The notes beneath the pieces are model-generated. The model did not search any database. It had not been told where the DNA came from and saw nothing but the letters and a program-made list of their open reading frames with translations. The position numbers and the translations under genes are program-made. Positions 7,888 through 16,825 of a DNA stretch of 64,000 nt are shown here, piece by piece. Origin of the DNA: CAVZBW01 sp963778465 (GTDB lineage Bacteria; Actinomycetota; Acidimicrobiia; Acidimicrobiales; RAAP-2); assembly GCA_963778465.1 (NCBI GenBank), contig CAVZUK010000002.1, forward strand, positions 806,001 to 870,000, in the 5' to 3' direction. Position 1 is the stretch's first letter. Every line of letters starts with the position of its first letter.

Positions 7888-8661
7888 CTAGGTGAGCTTC
7901 GGACCACCTCCCTTCTGGCGCGCTTCTTTGAGCCGGAACGACTCTCCCGAGGTGGCCACCACGACACTGTGATGGAGTAGCCGGTCGAGCAGGCTGACCG
8001 CGGTGGTGTGCTCTGGGAGGAAGCGTCCCCAGTCCTCGAAGGGCCAGTGCGAACCGATGCCGAGGGACCGGCGCTCGTAGGCGGCCGCGACGATGCGGAA
8101 GAACAGCTGGGCGCCGGTGTCGTCCATCGGTGCGAAGCCAATCTCATCGACCAAGATGAGGTCGGCCCGGAGGATCTGCTCGATCACCCGGCCCACTGAG
8201 TTGTCGGCCAGACCGCGATAGAGGGCCTCGACGAGATCGGTGGCGCTGAAGTAGCGGACCTTCTTGCCGACGTCGACGGCGTGGTGACCGAGAGCGACGA
8301 GCAGATGGGACTTGCCTGTCCCGGCCGGGCCGACGAGGCAGAGGTTCTCCTTGGCGCCGATCCACTCGAGTGAGGACACATAGTCGAAGGTCGCTCGGGG
8401 CACCGATGACGCGTCGACGTCGAACTCGTCGAGCGTCTTGGTCACCGGGAAGGCGGCGGCGGCCATGCGGGCCCTGGCGTTAGAGGCATCACGCGACGCG
8501 ATCTCGGCCTCGACCAAGGTGCGCAAGAACTCCTCTGGCTTCCAGCGCTGGGTCTTGGCCACGACCAAGAGCTCGGGGGAGAGCCGGCGCATGGCGCCGA
8601 GGCGCAGCCGGCGCAGACCGGCTTCGAGGTCGGCAGGGAGGGCCGGGGCGGTCGTGCTCAT
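7888..8661 (-). CDS. istB: IS21 transposition helper ATPase IstB
   Basis: 257 residues. AAA+ ATPase of the DnaC-like family that works with IstA in target choice. Walker A GPAGTGKSH is at 111-119 and Walker B LILVDEIGF at about 168-176. The start codon overlaps the istA stop (ATGA). The reading frame is intact. Confidence 0.95.
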   Translation of the reverse strand: MSTTAPALPADLEAGLRRLRLGAMRRLSPELLVVAKTQRWKPEEFLRTLVEAEIASRDASNARARMAAAAFPVTKTLDEFDVDASSVPRATFDYVSSLEWIGAKENLCLVGPAGTGKSHLLVALGHHAVDVGKKVRYFSATDLVEALYRGLADNSVGRVIEQILRADLILVDEIGFAPMDDTGAQLFFRIVAAAYERRSLGIGSHWPFEDWGRFLPEHTTAVSLLDRLLHHSVVVATSGESFRLKEARQKGGGPKLT

Positions 8662-10121
8662 GACTCCGTCCCGATGGCGTAGTCGTCAAGCGAGCGGACG
8701 GCGACGCTGGGCAGGTCGACGATGAGCGCGTCACCCGGTCTGCGGGGTCGGGGAACACCGGTGCCCGCCGCCAGGATGGAGCGCACATCGTGGGCCCGGA
8801 AGCGACCGAACTCGACGGCCCGAGAGAGGGCCGCCACGAGGGCGTCGGTGCCGTGGGCTGCCGCCATGTCGCACAGCTCGGCGAGGTCGGCCGCCAACGT
8901 GGTCACTCCCCGGGCGGCTGCCCCCTTGATGAACTCCTCGGCCACCGGCCCGAGGGCACAGAAGGCCACTTCGGCGGCGGTCTTGGCCCGCACCGCCCGG
9001 GCCGGAGCAGGCCGGGGCCCGCCGTAGTGGTCGTCGCAGATAGCCGTCTCACCAGGAGCAACAAGGTTGTGCTGGGCGATGATCTCGCCCAAGAACACCA
9101 CCATGACGTTGCCGTCGGCGACGCGCAGTTCGACCTGGCGCCCGATGTTGGCCGTCGGCACCGAGTAGCGGGCCGAGCCGAAGCGGACACCGCTGAGCCG
9201 GTTGACCTTGCGCAGCACCACCTGGCCGATCCGGGCCCTCAGCTGTGGCAGGACCCCGAGCAGCGGGCGCTCGATCTCGAGGCGCTCGGCCGGAACGGCC
9301 GCGATCTCCCAATGCTCCTGCGCGTTCACCTCAGCGCACCATGTCCTCCCTTTGGCGTTGGCGCCCACGAGGTCCGAGACGCTGAGCTCTTCGGGGGCCA
9401 TGAGGTCGGACTTCACGTAGCCGACCAAGGCTTCGACGATCCCCTTCGATGCCGGGTCCGCCCCCTCGCAGAAGTCGGGCCGGGTGCCGTAGTGGGTGAC
9501 GAAGCGCACGTAAGCCGGTGTCGGCACGACGATCCCGGCCACCGTGGCGCCCTTGAGGCACCCCATCCGATCGGTGAGCAGAGTCTTGGGAACTCCACCG
9601 ATGGTCTCCATGCACTCGGCCAGCGCGGCCATGGTGGTCTCGGCACCGAGGTTGTCGGCGAAGTACACGAAGCGAAAACGGCTCCACGCCAGCACGGCGC
9701 AGAAGACGAAGAGTGAACCGATCTGACCCCAGTCGAACACCAACATGTCGCCGGGTGCCCACACCCCGGGACGACGTCCCCGGTGGTGTTCGATGCGCCA
9801 CTTCGCCTTCTCCTCGGCCACCGCCCGGCGCAGATTGCGCGCCGATCCCTCGTAGCCGGCGGCACGGACCACGGGCAAGAGGCGCTTGGCCGAGATGCGG
9901 CCGTCGGTGCGGGCGACTCGCTGGGCGATGATCTCGGCCACAGCGTCGTAGTTGTGCTCGGCCACCCCCTCGTCGGTGGTGGACTTCTCGTCTGTCCTGG
10001 CGGCCAATACGGCCCGCTTGACGGTCTTGGGTGTGGTGCCGCAGATCTCCGCTGCACCTCGGTAGGTGCCCACCTCGTGGTAGGCGGCATGCAGGTCCAT
10101 TCGTTCCCTCGCTGATTTCAT
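8658..10121 (-). CDS. istA: IS21 transposase IstA
   Basis: 487 residues from ATG at 10121. An N-terminal helix-turn-helix (EVGTYRGAAEICGTTPKTV) precedes the DDE catalytic core with Asp in MLVFDWGQIG, Asp in LLTDRMGCLKG and Glu in KGIVEALVGY, then a beta-barrel C-terminal region. An upstream in-frame start at 10232 would read into the terminal repeats and is less likely. The frame is intact, so the element may be active. Confidence 0.94.
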   Translation of the reverse strand: MKSARERMDLHAAYHEVGTYRGAAEICGTTPKTVKRAVLAARTDEKSTTDEGVAEHNYDAVAEIIAQRVARTDGRISAKRLLPVVRAAGYEGSARNLRRAVAEEKAKWRIEHHRGRRPGVWAPGDMLVFDWGQIGSLFVFCAVLAWSRFRFVYFADNLGAETTMAALAECMETIGGVPKTLLTDRMGCLKGATVAGIVVPTPAYVRFVTHYGTRPDFCEGADPASKGIVEALVGYVKSDLMAPEELSVSDLVGANAKGRTWCAEVNAQEHWEIAAVPAERLEIERPLLGVLPQLRARIGQVVLRKVNRLSGVRFGSARYSVPTANIGRQVELRVADGNVMVVFLGEIIAQHNLVAPGETAICDDHYGGPRPAPARAVRAKTAAEVAFCALGPVAEEFIKGAAARGVTTLAADLAELCDMAAAHGTDALVAALSRAVEFGRFRAHDVRSILAAGTGVPRPRRPGDALIVDLPSVAVRSLDDYAIGTES

Positions 10122-10307
10122 GGAGGTGTCCCTTCGGTCGGTGCGGCGGTTGGGTTGCACCGCCACCGTGACCGGCCGAAGGGATCCCTCAGGTGGATGC
10201 TTCAGCGAGGGGTGGGGACTTCTGGTGGCCAAAAACGGGGACTCTTGGTGGCCACCAGCGGGGACCTCTCATGGCCAAAAACGGGGACTTTCTCGTGGCC
10301 ACGGACA

Positions 10308-10315
10308 GCCTTACT
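10308..10315 (+). repeat. IS21 target-site duplication, right copy
   Basis: GCCTTACT immediately after the element's right tip; pairs with 7809-7816. Confidence 0.93.
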
Positions 10316-11459
10316 CTTGGTGACCCCGGCGTCTCTAGCTTCTCGCTCGGCGCGGGCCGAATGGCAGCAGGCCATCGCGTCGACAAAGCGGATTCTGCCT
10401 GTTCTCGTAGGGGGATCTGACTTTGTCGACCTTCCGCCAGAGGTTCGGCATATCCAGGCGATCCGGCTGCCCAGCGACAACCTCGACGTGTCCTACTCGA
10501 TCCAAGTCGCCCAGCTTGTCAACGCTCTGAACGACGTGACGTCTGGGCCAGGACATCGCGGCGGGAGAGATCGTCGCCTGGACTACCTCGAGAATCCCTT
10601 TCCTGAGATAGATCGACACCTGCAGGGAGCGAAGTATGAGATCGATCTTGCCGCCGACTCTTTGGGCGGTCTGTTCGGCCCACTGCCGACAATGTTCGGG
10701 GAGGCGCGCTTTCGCGCTATTCGAATTCGGATTGTTCTTCCGGACCCTCGATTCTTCGGGGATCCGGCAGGCGGCCGAAACCTCGAACTCGCTGCCAAGA
10801 GTCAGATCGCGGTTGAGCAAATCCTCGCAAGCCAAACTCCCAATCTGTCGGTGCGACTAGTCACGAAGCAGATTGCCCAAGCCATGCTTCGCATTGACGA
10901 TTCGTAGTTTGTAGATCCGCTGCCGGCTTCACCTGCGTTGCACGGTTACATGCGACTCGGACGATTGAGTGCTGCAGAGGATCTGTTTGCAGCCACATCG
11001 GCGACATTCGAGACACTGTTCATGTCTGGACGTTCATCGCTTAGCCAGCTGCCGGCTACGCAAGTCCTTAGCCCAGACATCGAACATCTGTTGCAATCGC
11101 CCAGTGAGAAGGATCTTCAGCGCGCCGCCGAGTCCTACTTTTCCCAACTTGGGTACGAGACGGTGTCGGATGCTCATTCGGGAGGATCTCAGTACGACCT
11201 TTTGATGTGGCACCCAAGCGGTGGGGCTCCGGCGGTCGTAGAAGTCAAGAGCGGAAAGAGGCCTGTTTCTGCATCGGTAGTCGAGCAACTCGTTTGGGCA
11301 GCTCGGCAAGTGGGAGCCAGCCGCGCCTATCTGGTCACGGATCAACCAATGACGGCAAGTGCGTTGCGGCGCCTAAACGAGGCGCAGACGGCAGAACTTG
11401 AGGTCAACATCTTGACCCCAGAAATCTTGTTTCGGGCGCTGACGGACACGGCGCTCTAA
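10316..11459 (+). pseudogene. TIR / PLD-like / PD-(D/E)XK fusion, 3' part, with in-frame amber stop
   Basis: This continues the TIR gene in the frame set by removing the IS. After the TIR end (TKRILPVLVGGSDFVDLPPE) comes a middle domain of about 150 residues (RIRIVLPDPRFF; MLRIDDS-stop-FVDPLPASPALHGY) whose pattern resembles PLD-like sensor domains lacking the HKD residues; that assignment is tentative. A TAG at 10905-10907 interrupts it, but the same frame stays open to 11459. The last 120 residues look like an Mrr-type restriction fold: SQYDLLMW, then AVVEVKSGK (D...ExK). The 3' half could be translated alone from a TTG at 10938 or the ATG at 10950. No frameshift is needed, only loss of the IS and reversal of the amber codon. 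Confidence 0.78.
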
Positions 11460-11464
11460 AGAAC

Positions 11465-12016
11465 GTGCCCCACGCAACACCCGACGAGGCAGCGCAAGCG
11501 TGGACGCTCGCCGAACACCGCCGTCTAACCGATGCTTGCTTTGCGGCGAGCACCGCGAATGAGAAAGGAGCCTCTCTTGAAGACCTGGTCTCATTCTGCT
11601 TCTCATCTATCCCGGGCCTGAGTCTCATCGGGCGGGATATGCGGATGGGTTCTCAAGAACTCGACTTCGTTTTCTGGAACGATCGAGCTTTTGAATACTT
11701 CGATTCCGCCAGTGCGGAGATTCTCGTAGAATGCAAAAACTGGGGCGTGCCCGTCGGAAGCGCAGAGGTCGCCTGGTTTCTAGAGAAGATGCGACAGCGT
11801 CACGTTACACACGGCTTCTTCGTAACTCGAAGTGGCGTGACAGGTGAGTGCCGAGACGGTCGTGATGGGGCTCTGGACACGCTGTATCTTGCACTGCGAG
11901 ATGGACTTCGTCCGGTTGTCGTCACCCTCGACGAACTGCTTACGGTGAGTGACGTCCCCGGCTTCGCGCGGCTATTCAAAGCGAAGGTTGGACGTTTGTT
12001 TATTCGTCAGCTGTAG
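11465..12016 (+). CDS. Mrr/PD-(D/E)XK-type nuclease
   Basis: 183 residues from a GTG 5 bp after the fusion gene's stop, so the two form one transcription unit. Seen: ANEKGASLEDLVSFCFSSIPG (an N-terminal helix common in Mrr-type nucleases), QELDFVFWN and EILVECKNWG giving the D...ExK metal-binding pattern, then a Rossmann-like strand HGFFVTRSGVTG. No separate DNA-recognition domain is visible. It is the only intact gene of the island besides the IS genes. It could be a nuclease effector partner of the TIR fusion; the specific system is not recognised. Confidence 0.7.
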   Translation: MPHATPDEAAQAWTLAEHRRLTDACFAASTANEKGASLEDLVSFCFSSIPGLSLIGRDMRMGSQELDFVFWNDRAFEYFDSASAEILVECKNWGVPVGSAEVAWFLEKMRQRHVTHGFFVTRSGVTGECRDGRDGALDTLYLALRDGLRPVVVTLDELLTVSDVPGFARLFKAKVGRLFIRQL

Positions 12017-12061
12017 ATGTTGTGGGTTACTCACTAGCCGAGGCGCTTTGATCTCAACAAT

Positions 12062-12113
12062 CGTCTGGCTCATAACTCGAAGGTCGAAGGTTCAAATCTG
12101 CCCCCCGCCACCA
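12062..12113 (+). other. Decayed 3' half of a tRNA-Met-like gene
   Basis: Loop CTCATAA (12069-12075) matches the anticodon loop of elongator tRNA-Met, followed by GGTTCAAAT (T-loop) and an acceptor-like CCCCGCC-A-CCA ending at 12113. The T-stem has mismatches and no 5' half is present, so it is a remnant. 3' tRNA halves are often left by integrating elements. Confidence 0.45.
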
Positions 12114-12588
12114 TTGAAACGCTGGTCGGCGCGTCTCGTGCATAGGGCACAGGCGCCTGACCAGCGGTTTCGCGTTCGACCCAGGGTCGAAGATCGGGAT
12201 TTCTCGGGGCTTTTTCTCGGGACCTACTCAGCCTTGCCCTATGCAGCGCCATGCAGGGTGGCTTCGCGCACCCGGCCCGTACGCTGCGGATTCGCGGACA
12301 ACTCGTCGGCTTGATGGCGGTGCATGGGGCTGCCCAGGGCATGCCCTATGCAGGTGCACTACTCAAGGTCTCATGGCCGTCGGCCGAGATGCTGGGCGGT
12401 ATGGCGGCTTTGGCAGCCCGGCAAACGGAGGTCGTGGTGCCCGTCGGCCATAGTGATAGTCCCGTCGCCCACGGCTTCGCCTCAGTCTCTGGCGACCGGA
12501 TGAGCAACGAATGCATTAGTGGCGTTGCCCGCGAATATCAGCTAATCAAGACACGTGGGGTCACGCCGAGGCGCAAGGAGATGCGTCC
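12114..12588. other. Gene-free right border of island
   Basis: No gene supported. It contains the right copy of the 22-bp repeat (12235-12256) and a further partial TGCCCTATGCAG at about 12342, then an AAGGAG at 12575-12580 that serves the next gene. Confidence 0.5.
12235..12256 (+). repeat. 22-bp imperfect direct repeat, right copy
   Basis: Matches 7404-7425 at 19 of 22 bases; same orientation. Confidence 0.45.
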
Positions 12589-13029
12589 ATGCCAACGGAT
12601 GAAGAGTTCCTAGCTGGGAACTTGCCTGTGATTGAAGAATTTCGGGCGCACCGGGGCGTGGTGGCGAACCTGGGGTTTCCCGTCCTACTCCTGACAACCA
12701 CAGGAGCTCGCACAGGCCGGAGGAGGACAACGCCATTGGGCTTCGGTATCGATGAATCACGCGTGTTCGTCGTGGCATCGAAAGGAGGTGCACCCCATGA
12801 TCCGGCGTGGTTCCACAATCTGACGGCGAACCCGTCTGTGACCGTGGAACTGGGCGGTGAGACCTATGAGGCGCGGGCCGTCGTGACCGAAGGCCAGGAG
12901 CGTAACCGGCTGTTTGCGATCATCAGAGACGACGCCCCCGGCCTTGCAGAGTTCGAGGCGCGTGCCGCACGATTGATGCCGGTCGTGGTCCTCGAGGGCG
13001 TAGCCGCACCTATTGCAACTAGCGAGTAA
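12589..13029 (+). CDS. Deazaflavin (F420)-dependent nitroreductase family protein (Ddn)
   Basis: 146 residues, start supported by AAGGAG 8 bp upstream. Family signature GFPVLLLTTTGARTGRRRTTPLG is split across strands beta1-beta2, and HDPAWFHNLTANPSVTVELG is the second hallmark, both shared with mycobacterial Ddn, which binds F420. These enzymes reduce quinones or other low-potential acceptors in the cytoplasm. Another family member lies at 63106-63540. Substrate unknown. Confidence 0.88.
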   Translation: MPTDEEFLAGNLPVIEEFRAHRGVVANLGFPVLLLTTTGARTGRRRTTPLGFGIDESRVFVVASKGGAPHDPAWFHNLTANPSVTVELGGETYEARAVVTEGQERNRLFAIIRDDAPGLAEFEARAARLMPVVVLEGVAAPIATSE

Positions 13030-13104
13030 CGAGCAAACGTGTCCAGGACGGTCCTGGCGTCTGCGGCGTGTAAGGGCCGGCAAAGGGTCGTAAGGTCGGA
13101 AACT

Positions 13105-15237
13105 ATGGGCAAATCGGCGCGAAGGCCCGAAACGAGCAGCAATGTTCTCTGCCCGATCATGGTCGGCCGCGACGAGCAGCTCTCCGAGCTGCAAGAGGCA
13201 TGGCGAGCTGCCGGCCAGATGCTCGTGGTCAGGGGGCCGGCCGGAATCGGAAAGAGCCGCTTGGTGCGCGAGTTCGCCGACTGGGCGCGTGCCGCGGGCG
13301 CTCGGGTCTTCGCCGGACGCTGTAGCCCGGCAGCCGCTGACGTCCCTTTTCGTCCGCTGCGCGAGGCGCTGCTCGCGGCATCTCGGATCGGGTTGCGCCC
13401 CTCGGGGAGGCTGGCCCCATTTCTGCCTGCCCTCGGTTCACTTGTTCCCGAGTGGATCGAGACACGTGAGGCCATTTCCGACGCCGGTTCCATTGTGCTG
13501 GCCGAAGCGATCCTGCGACTCCTGACTGAGTGGTCGGCGCCAAACGCGCCTGCACTTCTCATCGTCGAGGACTTGCATTGGTCCGACCACGAGACGACCA
13601 AGGCGATCGACTACTTGGCCGACAACCTGGCCGGACATCCGGTGTTGGTTGTCATGACGTTACGAGACGGCGAACCCGGTGCCGGAACAGATCTTATGGA
13701 CGGACTTCTGGCGCGCCGCGCCGTCCGGGCGGTCACCCTTGACCCGCTTGGTCCGACCGAGGCGGAGGTCATGGTGCGTAGCTGTCCGAATGCGAAGACC
13801 ATGGCACCAGGCCACATCGATGTCGTGGCAAGCAGGAGCGACGGGGTGCCCTTCTTCATTGAAGAGCTGTTGGCTACCGCGGTCGAAAACACCACGTCCA
13901 CGAGCATTGTGCCCCAGTCGATCGGCGTGGCGATCGAGACCCGACTCAACGCGCTGCCCGATGCCACCGTGCAGTTCCTTCGCTATGCCGCTGTCCTCGG
14001 GCGCCAGTTCGACTGGCACGTGGTGGCCGCAGCGCTCCGTTGCCCTCCGGAGGAGGCGATCGACCAGCTCCGTCAGGCCACCCGGTCCCAACTCGTCGAC
14101 ACCGACGGTGGCGAGTTCCGCTTCCGGCATGCGTTGACCGTGGACGCGGTGCAATCATCGCTCCTTCCAGAGCAACGGCAGGCGGCCTGCTCGTCCCTTC
14201 TGACGGCATTTGAAACGATTCATCCGGACCTCGAGGGTTGGACCTGCCAGGTCGCAGCCAACTTGGCCCTCGGTGCGGGCGATCGTGGGCGGTCCGCCGA
14301 TCTGTGGCTCGTGGCGGCCCGCCGGGCCGTGAACGAGGGATGGCTCGAATCTGCCGAGGCATTGGCGCTGCGCGCACAGGGGGAGCGCCCCGTCGAGGCA
14401 GATCGACTGTTGCTCGCAACGTGGGCACTTGCGGGTCAACCACAGCGCGCTCTCGAGGCCGGTCACCGGATCCTCTCCTCCGACGCGGACGCCGCGCTCT
14501 GTCTGGAGGTCCGATTCGACCTGGTGGATGCCATGATCGCCGCGGGTCGCTGGGACGAAGCTGAGAACTTCCTCGAGACGTTGCGCTCGGCACCAGATCC
14601 GGACGGTTCTCACGAAGCTCGTCAAGCGGTCAGGGAGGCAGAAGTCGCCTTGGGTCGCAACGACAAGGAGGCCGCTCTCGAATTCGCCCGGTCGGCTCTC
14701 GCCTTCGCCCAGGACGAAACGCTCGCCGAAGTGACCTGTCAGGCCCTGTGGGTGATCGGACGAGTCGAGCGCGGCAAGGACACGGCGGCTGCCTCCGCCA
14801 CGTTCAGTCAAGCCTACGAGGGTGCTGCGGAGCACGGGCTCTCGGTGCAGCGAATCAAGTCCCTCCAGGAGCTGGCCACGATCGAGATGTACGAGACGTT
14901 GGGCGTTGAATCGCTCGAGGAGGTTCGGCGAGACGCGCTGGCCGCAGGGGCCCTCTCGATCACAGCAATGGTCGATCTGGCCCTAGCCGCCACCTACAGC
15001 TGCCGAGGTCAGGCAGCGCTGACGTTGGCGGCCGCCACTCGGTGTGAGGAGATGTCACGCCGGTTCGATCTTGCCTCACTGCCGATGAGCCTCGCCCTCC
15101 AAGCCGTGGCCTACGGTTTCTCGGGCAACGGGGCGTCGATGGAAGCCGCCGGCTACGTAGTCGAGGTACAGAAGTGTCGTAGCGCGCGACCGATGGCACC
15201 GCCATGCCAACGGCAGATCATGTCGACAGGCCCATGA
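13105..15237 (+). CDS. Large AAA/STAND ATPase regulator, truncated before its C-terminal HTH
   Basis: 710 residues from ATG 13105. MVGRDEQLSELQEAW leads into Walker A VVRGPAGIGKSRLVREF and a Walker B-like LLIVEDLHWSDHE, as in AAA_16/LuxR-family large ATP-binding regulators. A long helical repeat region follows (SLQELATIEMYETLG, ADLWLVAARRAVNEGWLESA). Relatives usually run 900 or more residues and end in a LuxR DNA-binding domain; here the frame ends abruptly after GASMEAAGYVVEVQ with unrelated sequence and no HTH. A 3' deletion or rearrangement is likely. The SRPBCC gene starts 22 bp downstream, so the junction may have been created when that cluster arrived. Confidence 0.7.
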   Translation: MGKSARRPETSSNVLCPIMVGRDEQLSELQEAWRAAGQMLVVRGPAGIGKSRLVREFADWARAAGARVFAGRCSPAAADVPFRPLREALLAASRIGLRPSGRLAPFLPALGSLVPEWIETREAISDAGSIVLAEAILRLLTEWSAPNAPALLIVEDLHWSDHETTKAIDYLADNLAGHPVLVVMTLRDGEPGAGTDLMDGLLARRAVRAVTLDPLGPTEAEVMVRSCPNAKTMAPGHIDVVASRSDGVPFFIEELLATAVENTTSTSIVPQSIGVAIETRLNALPDATVQFLRYAAVLGRQFDWHVVAAALRCPPEEAIDQLRQATRSQLVDTDGGEFRFRHALTVDAVQSSLLPEQRQAACSSLLTAFETIHPDLEGWTCQVAANLALGAGDRGRSADLWLVAARRAVNEGWLESAEALALRAQGERPVEADRLLLATWALAGQPQRALEAGHRILSSDADAALCLEVRFDLVDAMIAAGRWDEAENFLETLRSAPDPDGSHEARQAVREAEVALGRNDKEAALEFARSALAFAQDETLAEVTCQALWVIGRVERGKDTAAASATFSQAYEGAAEHGLSVQRIKSLQELATIEMYETLGVESLEEVRRDALAAGALSITAMVDLALAATYSCRGQAALTLAAATRCEEMSRRFDLASLPMSLALQAVAYGFSGNGASMEAAGYVVEVQKCRSARPMAPPCQRQIMSTGP

Positions 15238-15259
15238 CCCGACTGAAAGGAGCCTCGAC

Positions 15260-15732
15260 ATGCCAACCAACCCGTCCCCGGCAGACAACTTCACCACCAC
15301 GCTCTCGGTGGGCCAGACACCCGACGAGGTGTTCGCCGCCATCAACAACGTCCGTGGATGGTGGGGCGAAGACGTCGAGGGCAGCACCGACTCGCTCGGT
15401 GAGTTCACCTACCGCCACGAGGACGTCCACCGCTGCACGATCCGCGTCACCGAGCTCGTCCCCGGCGACCGCGTCGTGTGGCATGTCGTGGACAACTCCT
15501 TTGCCTTCACCAAAGACGAGACCGAGTGGAAGGGCACTGAGGTCCGCTTCGACATCGCCCAAAAGGCGACAAAAACGGAGCTCGTCTCGCCCACCTCGGA
15601 CTCGCTCCAGACTACGAATGCTTCGACATCTGTTCGAACGCATGGGGTTTCTATGTGAACACCAGCTTCCGCGGCCTGATCCGAACGGGTCGGGGTCTGC
15701 CCAACCAGAAGAAGCATGACGCATCTGTCTGA
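15260..15732 (+). CDS. SRPBCC (AHSA1-like) protein, frameshifted
   Basis: About 157 residues if one missing base near 15588 is restored. Start supported by AAAGGAG upstream. It opens FTTTLSVGQTPDEVFAAINN, then GWWGEDVEG, the same order as its paralogue at 16826. After the frame break the expected HLGLAPDYECFDICSNAWGF continues in another frame to a stop at 15730. SRPBCC proteins bind hydrophobic ligands in a deep pocket. The two copies flank an SDR gene, suggesting a tandem duplication. The indel may be a sequencing error. Confidence 0.72.
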
Positions 15733-15845
15733 TCCACCGGCGGTCGCATTCGCGGTGCGCGGCGAGCAGACCGCCCAACAAACCAAACGATTCAAAACCA
15801 AACCAGCCATCCAACAAACCAACCATCCAACGGAGGAACCGGAAA

Positions 15846-16577
15846 ATGAGCACGACTATCACCGACAAGACGATCCTGGTAACGGGCGCGAATCGAGGCA
15901 TCGGACAGGCCCTCGTCGAGGAAGCCCTACGGAGGGGCGCCAAGCGGGTCTACGCCGGCTCGCGCCAGCCGTTCGAGCACTCCGACGGGCGTGTGACGAC
16001 CCTGGTCCTTGACGTAACCGATGAGGCGCAGATTCAGGCTGCGGCCGACGAAGTCGAGGCTCTCGACATTCTCATCAACAACGCCGGAGTGGCCCCATAC
16101 GACGACCTGAGCAATCGGCGCACGGTTGAGCAGGCTCTGGGGGTCAACTTCTTCGGCCCCTACGCCATGACGCAGGCGTTCTCGCCCCAGCTCACTCGTT
16201 CAAGGGGTGCCCTCGTCAACAACGTGTCCCTGATGGCGCTGGCCCCGTTGCCGCTCACGCCGTCCTACGCCATCTCGAAGGCAGCGGCGTTCAACATGAC
16301 CCAGTCCCTGCGGGCCCTGCTGGCTGGCCAGGGCGTGAGCGTCCACGCCGTCTTGACCGGACCCACGGACACCGAGATGACCGCGGGGTTCGAGATCCCC
16401 AAGGCGAGCCGTGAATCGGTGGCTCGGGCGATCTTCGATGGCATTGAGAACGGAGAGGAAGACATCTTTCCCGACCCGATGTCCGGGTCGATCGCCGAGA
16501 GCTGGCGCAGCGGTGCCGTCAAAGCAATGGAGCGCGAAAGCGCGTCCTTCGTCGCCCCACAGCCAGTTGGCGTCTAA
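15846..16577 (+). CDS. SDR family oxidoreductase
   Basis: 243 residues. Rossmann motif TGANRGIGQ near the N-terminus, NNAG in DILINNAGVAPYDD, and the active-site Ser with Y-x3-K in SYAISKAAAFN. It ends in a region typical of classical NAD(P)H-dependent short-chain dehydrogenases. The start follows GGAGGAACCGGAAA. It lies between two SRPBCC genes on the same strand; the substrate cannot be inferred. Confidence 0.9.
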   Translation: MSTTITDKTILVTGANRGIGQALVEEALRRGAKRVYAGSRQPFEHSDGRVTTLVLDVTDEAQIQAAADEVEALDILINNAGVAPYDDLSNRRTVEQALGVNFFGPYAMTQAFSPQLTRSRGALVNNVSLMALAPLPLTPSYAISKAAAFNMTQSLRALLAGQGVSVHAVLTGPTDTEMTAGFEIPKASRESVARAIFDGIENGEEDIFPDPMSGSIAESWRSGAVKAMERESASFVAPQPVGV

Positions 16578-16825
16578 TCCTGAGGGAAGCGGTGCAGCGT
16601 CGGCTTGTCGCTCAAAGTGAGGAAGCATCCTTACCGAGGCTGCCGACGCTGCACCGAACTTCAGGTATCTCCGGGCCCGCTCAGCGAAGAGCTTGCGGCA
16701 GCGCCCCGGATCAGACCAAGGAGCAAGTGCATCAGCTTGCCCGATCTCTGGTGCCTCCAACGTCGGCTTTGGAACCAATCGAAACACAGCCAACGGCAAA
16801 TCAATAATTTCAACGAAAGAGAGCC

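Larger units (their letters stand above)
7817..10307 (-). mobile_element. IS21-family insertion sequence, complete
   Basis: 2491 bp bounded by inverted TGTCCGTGGCCA tips and flanked by identical 8-bp duplications (7809-7816 and 10308-10315). It carries istA and istB on the minus strand with the usual ATGA overlap. Both ends contain several internal copies of a GTGGCCA-n-GTCCCCG type unit; the istA-proximal end has more copies (about 10200-10307) than the other, as expected for the multiple transposase-binding sites of IS21 elements. It split a TIR-domain defence gene. Confidence 0.94.
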
